IMG/VR virus record: IMGVR_UViG_3300027299_000001
Location: 62,001-126,000 of that record
Length of the DNA stretch: 64,000 nt
Origin: a virus
Strand: one strand, 5' to 3'
The position numbers and the translations under genes are program-made. Positions 60,274 to 64,000 of the stretch are shown here, one piece after another; within the stretch, counting starts at the first letter, position 1; every line of letters begins with the position of its first letter. The notes below the pieces were generated by a model. The model was not told where the DNA came from, ran no database searches, and saw only the letters and a program-made list of their open reading frames with translations.

Positions 60274-61612
60274 TTTAAATCTTTTTGAATCGGTAATTGC
60301 ATACCATGCTCTGTTTAATTCAGAGTATCTCGCAAGCATTATCGACCATCTTAAACCTGAGTTATTTCATCGACCGGAGACAAAGGCTGCGATCTTTCCT
60401 ATCGTTGACTTTTTCAATGAGCACAATGAAATTCCGTCTATCACGGAAATCAAAGTAAGACTCAAAGAGTCAACCGAAAGAGAGTTGTTTGCAAAGCTTT
60501 TAAAAGAGTTCACAGCGATCGACAAGACATTTAACTTAAAAGAATTGCTCACGAATACAGAGCAGTTTTTGAAAGAAAGATCGCTTGTTGCATTCTTGAG
60601 TAAGACCGCAACGCAGCTAGCAAAAGAAGGCAGTGTAGATTACACTGCAGCATATGCAGAGCTTGAGACTGCGGTGACAATGTCGCTGATTGATGATGTT
60701 GGTCTTGAGTATTTCAAGGACTTTGAAAAGCATTTGGATTACCTTGATCGAAAAGAATCTCGTCTCAAGACAGGGTGGAATTGGCTTGATGAGAAGCTTG
60801 GTGGTGGGCTTTTGGAAGAAGGAAGAGCACTGTATATTTTCTGCGGTACTACGAATGTAGGCAAATCAATCTTCTTAGGCAATATAGCTAATAACATTGT
60901 GGCACAAGGTAAGTGTGCGGTGATTATTAGTTTGGAAATGCCTGAGCAGATTTATGCTAAGCGTATTTCTGCACAGCTATCTCGGATTCCTATCAATACA
61001 CTTGCAGAGAAGAAAGAAGAACTCCGTGATTGGATGAATGAGTACACCTCAAATCATATGGATTCAAAGCTCTTCATTAAAGAGTTTCCGCCATCGTCGA
61101 TTAGTGCAAATCATATTAGAGCGTACTTAACAAAGCTCGTACGTAAAGGAATTAAGATTGATGCCATCATTTTGGATTATTTGAATTTGATGATTCCATG
61201 CAGAGGCTCTGGTGATGGCAATTCTTATGAAAAAATTAAGAAAATTGCAGAAGAAGTGCGTGCCTTGTCGTATGTGTTCAATGCACCTGTTATTAGTGCC
61301 ACTCAATTAAATAGGTCGGCATATGATCAAGCAAATCCTGGATTAGAGACGACAGGTGAATCGATGGGGTTGCCTATGACAGCAGACGCTCAGTTCGGTA
61401 TCTGGTGTACAGATGAAGATCGGGAAGCTGGGATTTTGCATCTTAACTTGATGAAGAACCGTTTTGGACCTAATCATGGCAATACAGCGTTTCAAATTGA
61501 TTATGATACTTTGCATCTTTCGGAATATGATGCGGAGACATTATCATCGGGAGAAACCAATTTCGATGATGATGATTTTAACAATGCAATGAAAGACCTG
61601 AAGTTGACATAA
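60245..61612 (+). CDS. 41: Replicative DNA helicase (gp41, DnaB type)
   Basis: 455 residues (T4 gp41 475). N-terminal helical domain, Walker A GTTNVGKS (201-208), VIISLEMPEQIYAKR, AIILDYLNLM and ISATQLNRSAYD. Forms the hexameric primosome helicase with gp61. No intein at the P-loop. Confidence 0.95.
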   Translation: MTKKTTKKLDLNLFESVIAYHALFNSEYLASIIDHLKPELFHRPETKAAIFPIVDFFNEHNEIPSITEIKVRLKESTERELFAKLLKEFTAIDKTFNLKELLTNTEQFLKERSLVAFLSKTATQLAKEGSVDYTAAYAELETAVTMSLIDDVGLEYFKDFEKHLDYLDRKESRLKTGWNWLDEKLGGGLLEEGRALYIFCGTTNVGKSIFLGNIANNIVAQGKCAVIISLEMPEQIYAKRISAQLSRIPINTLAEKKEELRDWMNEYTSNHMDSKLFIKEFPPSSISANHIRAYLTKLVRKGIKIDAIILDYLNLMIPCRGSGDGNSYEKIKKIAEEVRALSYVFNAPVISATQLNRSAYDQANPGLETTGESMGLPMTADAQFGIWCTDEDREAGILHLNLMKNRFGPNHGNTAFQIDYDTLHLSEYDAETLSSGETNFDDDDFNNAMKDLKLT

Positions 61613-61631
61613 TTCTTTGTATGTCTAAATA
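61604..61631 (+). promoter_or_regulatory. Promoter TTGACA-N16-TAAATA, 5 nt before start
   Basis: Consensus -35 TTGACA (61604-61609), 16 bp, TAAATA (61626-61631), CAGGC, ATG. The box fits late promoters, the -35 fits sigma70, so it may work in both phases. Confidence 0.5.
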
Positions 61632-61636
61632 CAGGC

Positions 61637-61948
61637 ATGGAATTTGAAACAAAAAAGGATTATGAATCAACAGAATTTTTAGGCGAAAATGAAATCGACG
61701 AACATTATATCAAATCTTGCTCTTTGATCTGTCTTTTATCAAATAAGAATTTAAGTCCTACATCGATTATTATTTCTTTCATACAAAATCAGGAATTGCG
61801 TAAAATAATGTGTGATATCATGGATATTACATATTATGATTTTGTGAGAAAGATGTCGTACAATTACGATATTGTCAATAGATCAAAGAAAATATTATAT
61901 GCACTAAATCAAAGTAATGACAGAAAACGAAAAACAGATTTACAATAA
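61637..61948 (+). CDS. Hypothetical protein
   Basis: 103 residues, helical, with an acidic start and basic end (QSNDRKRKTDLQ). No family recognised. It occupies the place before the gp59-like gene where T4 has gene 33, but no similarity to gp33 is visible. Overlaps the next gene by 32 nt. Confidence 0.65.
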   Translation: MEFETKKDYESTEFLGENEIDEHYIKSCSLICLLSNKNLSPTSIIISFIQNQELRKIMCDIMDITYYDFVRKMSYNYDIVNRSKKILYALNQSNDRKRKTDLQ

Positions 61949-62573
61949 ATGGCTTGCTACTACTTCTGGACAAATTAATAAGCCATTTAGATTAAGAGAA
62001 AATTGGCTGAATTTTGATTGTAGAGAGGATTATCCATATCTACAAAGACTGAGCCATTTCTTTGGTAAGCACCCGCATATTAAATGGGAAGATTATTTTG
62101 CGGCTCCATACAAAATCCACAAATCACAAAAAAACAACGGCAGGATAGCACTTGAGTATTACATATCACCAAAAGCAATTAAAGACTATACGTCATATAT
62201 GAAGTATTTGTCATTGCTGGAACCAGATGATCCACAACAAGCAGCACTCACCATACAATCATTTAAGTTCATCCGTGATTTTTGTGTTGAGAATAAAATT
62301 AGAGCATCACAATACTGCCAGTTTAAGCAAGGATATACATCTACCTTTCTTAAGCATATCAAACAACACCAAGTATCATTGTATGCCATCTTTGCATTTC
62401 CAGATGCATTTTCTATTATGAACGGGCTGCACCCAGAAGAATTTGGTTTGTTTCTTGGAGATGTGAATTTGTACTCACACAAGACTAAATACGATAGATC
62501 AGATATCAAACCAAAAACACAACAACTATACCAAGCACTACAAAACTACACTAAAAAAATTCTTGAATCCTAA
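61917..62573 (+). CDS. Candidate helicase-loader (gp59 position and length)
   Basis: 218 residues (T4 gp59 217). It lies between helicase gene 41 and gene 32; in T4 gene 59 precedes 32. DYTSYMKYLSLLEPDD, FKFIRDFCVENKIRASQYCQ and STFLKHIKQHQVSLYAIFAF show the alternating helix pattern of the gp59 C-terminal domain, but the N-terminal half is not recognisable. Assigned mainly by place, size and pattern. Confidence 0.5.
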   Translation: MTENEKQIYNKWLATTSGQINKPFRLRENWLNFDCREDYPYLQRLSHFFGKHPHIKWEDYFAAPYKIHKSQKNNGRIALEYYISPKAIKDYTSYMKYLSLLEPDDPQQAALTIQSFKFIRDFCVENKIRASQYCQFKQGYTSTFLKHIKQHQVSLYAIFAFPDAFSIMNGLHPEEFGLFLGDVNLYSHKTKYDRSDIKPKTQQLYQALQNYTKKILES

Positions 62574-62591
62574 ACAACCAACAATTATAAT
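62563..62591 (+). promoter_or_regulatory. Strong sigma70-type promoter of gene 32
   Basis: TTGAAT (62563-62568), 17 bp, TATAAT (62586-62591), 23 nt to ATG 62615. A short leader without Shine-Dalgarno remains after the predicted start. Confidence 0.7.
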
Positions 62592-62614
62592 AAAATACAC
62601 AACCAAATAACACT

Positions 62615-63571
62615 ATGTCTATTCTCGACGAAATCTTCAGCAAAATTCAAACCTCACAAACACCACAAAGTGCATCACCGAAAAACGATAATCTCTTTAA
62701 ACCAGAAATTGACAAGACGTATATCGTACGCTTTGTTCCATATCTTCCCAATCCCAGCAACTCAATGTTGTCGTTTATGAATCACGGATGGGAGTCGAGA
62801 CAGAATGGTCGTTACATCTCTGTGCCGTGTCTCAAATCATGGGGCAAGTCAGAAATTTGCCCTTGCTGTGAAACCAGATTCGCAGAGCTTAAAATTGGCA
62901 CAGATGCCGCGAAAAATAAAGCACGACTGCTTCGTCAGAAGACAATGAATTACGCCAATATTTACATTATCGAATCTCCAAATGAAAAGGATATTGGTCA
63001 GGTTAAGCCATGGCGCTATGGTGCCGAAATCGGCAAGATTTTGAGTGCAGCAATTGTCGGTGAAGATAGTGAAGAATACGGTAAGCGTATTTTCGACCTA
63101 TCACCAAATGGGGTTGATTTTCGTATTCGTTGTGAGATGAAAGGCACTGGTAAAGAAGCAACACCTACATATGTAGCAAGCAAATTCATCAGTAAGCAAC
63201 GCAACCTGAATTTTACCGCAAGTGAAATTGAAAACATTTACGGGCTTGCACAGGATTTGACTACGTTGCTTCCTCCAAAGAAGACAGCAGACGAGATTCA
63301 AAAGGTGCTGAATGAACATTATTTCACAAATCAAAATAGACCTTCTATTCAAGTTATCTCATATGCAAATGATGATGTTGATGTTGATGATGTACAGCCT
63401 AATACGATTGGTCAATATGGTGGACCGCCAGCTAGTGTAATCAATACAAATAATGCAGTACGCGAAGCAGTTGCAGAAACACAGTCAAAGAGAGAAATCA
63501 AAACCAATTCGGTGGATATCGATGAAACGGTAAACTCTCTCCTCAAAGAATTCGAAATCCCTACTTTCTAA
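62615..63571 (+). CDS. 32: Single-stranded DNA-binding protein gp32
   Basis: 318 residues (T4 301). Zinc site with His57, Cys72, Cys82 and Cys85 ([14 protein letters not shown]), aromatic OB-fold core ([36 protein letters not shown]), and a C-terminal tail with acidic blocks ([16 protein letters not shown]) that recruits partners. Coats ssDNA during replication and recombination. Confidence 0.92.
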   Translation: MSILDEIFSKIQTSQTPQSASPKNDNLFKPEIDKTYIVRFVPYLPNPSNSMLSFMNHGWESRQNGRYISVPCLKSWGKSEICPCCETRFAELKIGTDAAKNKARLLRQKTMNYANIYIIESPNEKDIGQVKPWRYGAEIGKILSAAIVGEDSEEYGKRIFDLSPNGVDFRIRCEMKGTGKEATPTYVASKFISKQRNLNFTASEIENIYGLAQDLTTLLPPKKTADEIQKVLNEHYFTNQNRPSIQVISYANDDVDVDDVQPNTIGQYGGPPASVINTNNAVREAVAETQSKREIKTNSVDIDETVNSLLKEFEIPTF

Positions 63572-63576
63572 TATAC

Positions 63577-64000
63577 ATGAAACAACAAAAATATAATTTC
63601 GACGATGCCAAAAAGGCATATGGTGGCTTCTTGACGGCACTTGGATTTGATTGGCAGAATAATCCGCATATGAAAGATACACCCTCTCGTGTCACAAAGG
63701 CATGGGTTGAAGATCTTGCTCGTGGTTGTTTTGAACCAGCACCAAAAATTACTGCATTTGATAATGACGGTAGTTACGACGGGATTGTTTGTCAGACCAA
63801 TATTCCTGTAGTATCCATGTGTGCACATCACAACCTACCATTTTTTGGATATTGCCATGTTGCGTATATTCCACAAAAGGATGGCAAAGTCATCGGTCTT
63901 TCTAAGCTCAATCGAGTAGTTGATTACTTTGGTCGGCGCCCGCAAGTACAAGAAAATCTTACGATGGAGATTCACAACTTCTTAAACGATCTTTGTGAAA
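63577..64000 (+). CDS. folE: GTP cyclohydrolase I, partial (cut by window end)
   Basis: 141 codons from ATG 63577 to the edge. [33 protein letters not shown] (zinc Cys82 and His85) and [20 protein letters not shown] are FolE signatures. FolE turns GTP into dihydroneopterin triphosphate, the first step of both folate and 7-deazaguanine synthesis. With queC here, the latter is likely. 5 nt after the gene 32 stop. Confidence 0.93.
   Translation, partial: MKQQKYNFDDAKKAYGGFLTALGFDWQNNPHMKDTPSRVTKAWVEDLARGCFEPAPKITAFDNDGSYDGIVCQTNIPVVSMCAHHNLPFFGYCHVAYIPQKDGKVIGLSKLNRVVDYFGRRPQVQENLTMEIHNFLNDLCE

Noticed and set aside
1-64000. tRNA genes and CRISPR arrays
   Set aside because: Almost all sequence is occupied by genes and the gaps are short; no cloverleaf, CCA-type end or spaced repeat series was seen.
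1-64000. Bacteroidota-type host suggested by missing Shine-Dalgarno sites
   Set aside because: Early promoters have TTGnnn with 17-bp spacing to TATAAT rather than the TTTG/TAnnTTTG type, so lack of Shine-Dalgarno sites is better explained by leaderless or coupled starts.

Overview
The window is a segment of a tailed-phage genome with T4-type (myovirus) gene content. Supporting genes are contractile-tail sheath, tail tube, large terminase, baseplate hub and wedge proteins (gp26, gp27, gp48, gp53, gp54 and gp5 types), late sigma factor gp55, UvsW, UvsY, UvsX, gp41 helicase, gp61 primase, gp32, gp43 DNA polymerase and the gp46/gp47 nuclease pair. The sequence is distant from enterobacterial T4. 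Gene order differs, most starts have no Shine-Dalgarno sequence, and early promoters follow a TTGnnn-N17-TATAAT pattern, which points to a host with a sigma70-type polymerase. The host itself cannot be named from the sequence.

Layout. 1-1714 (-): two virion proteins, one cut by the window edge. 1762-5399 (+): deoxynucleotide kinase, 5'-3' exonuclease and a string of small overlapping genes of unknown function. 5413-12931 (-): virion block with tail tube, small protein, free-standing homing endonuclease, sheath, second tube-fold protein and large terminase. 13018-13755 (+): very acidic protein. 13807-18372 (-): one compact operon reading, from its promoter, queC, glycosyltransferase, stand-alone class II glutamine amidotransferase, DenV-type glycosylase, DUF366 protein, gp62-like clamp-loader subunit, GroES-like protein and two small genes. 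18425-20692: unknown protein, primase (-) and a small late gene. 20701-31876 (+): baseplate and hub block ending in the gp5-like spike. 31873-33716 (-): small genes and a nuclease. 33727-37485 (+): UvsY, UvsW, gp55, gp47 and one unknown protein. 37492-50266 (+): about 13 kb of glycan genes lying between gp47 and gp46. 50307-64000 (+): gp46, another glycosyltransferase, a split DNA polymerase, a TGT-fold DpdA-like protein, kinase, phosphoribosyltransferase, UvsX, gp41, a gp59-like protein, gp32 and the start of folE.

Two accessory systems stand out. First, genes for 7-deazaguanine DNA modification are spread over three replication-associated operons: folE, queC, a separate glutamine amidotransferase and a DpdA-like transglycosylase whose start codon overlaps the polymerase stop. 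A glycosyltransferase sits between queC and the amidotransferase. Second, the glycan island encodes nucleotide-sugar synthesis (GDP-mannose 4,6-dehydratase, an HAD-nucleotidyltransferase fusion, a short DegT-type protein, a three-domain sugar methyltransferase and a hexapeptide transferase) plus about ten glycosyltransferase-like proteins. The acceptor could be DNA, virion or host surface.

Expression signals are also unusual. In both early (sigma70-like) and late (TAAATA/TAAGTA) promoters the -10-type box often ends exactly 5 nt before the start codon, which predicts leaderless transcripts. Three perfect 12-bp hairpins lie inside coding sequences. One of them, inside the Walker A codons of gene 46, is followed by a T-rich tract like an intrinsic terminator.
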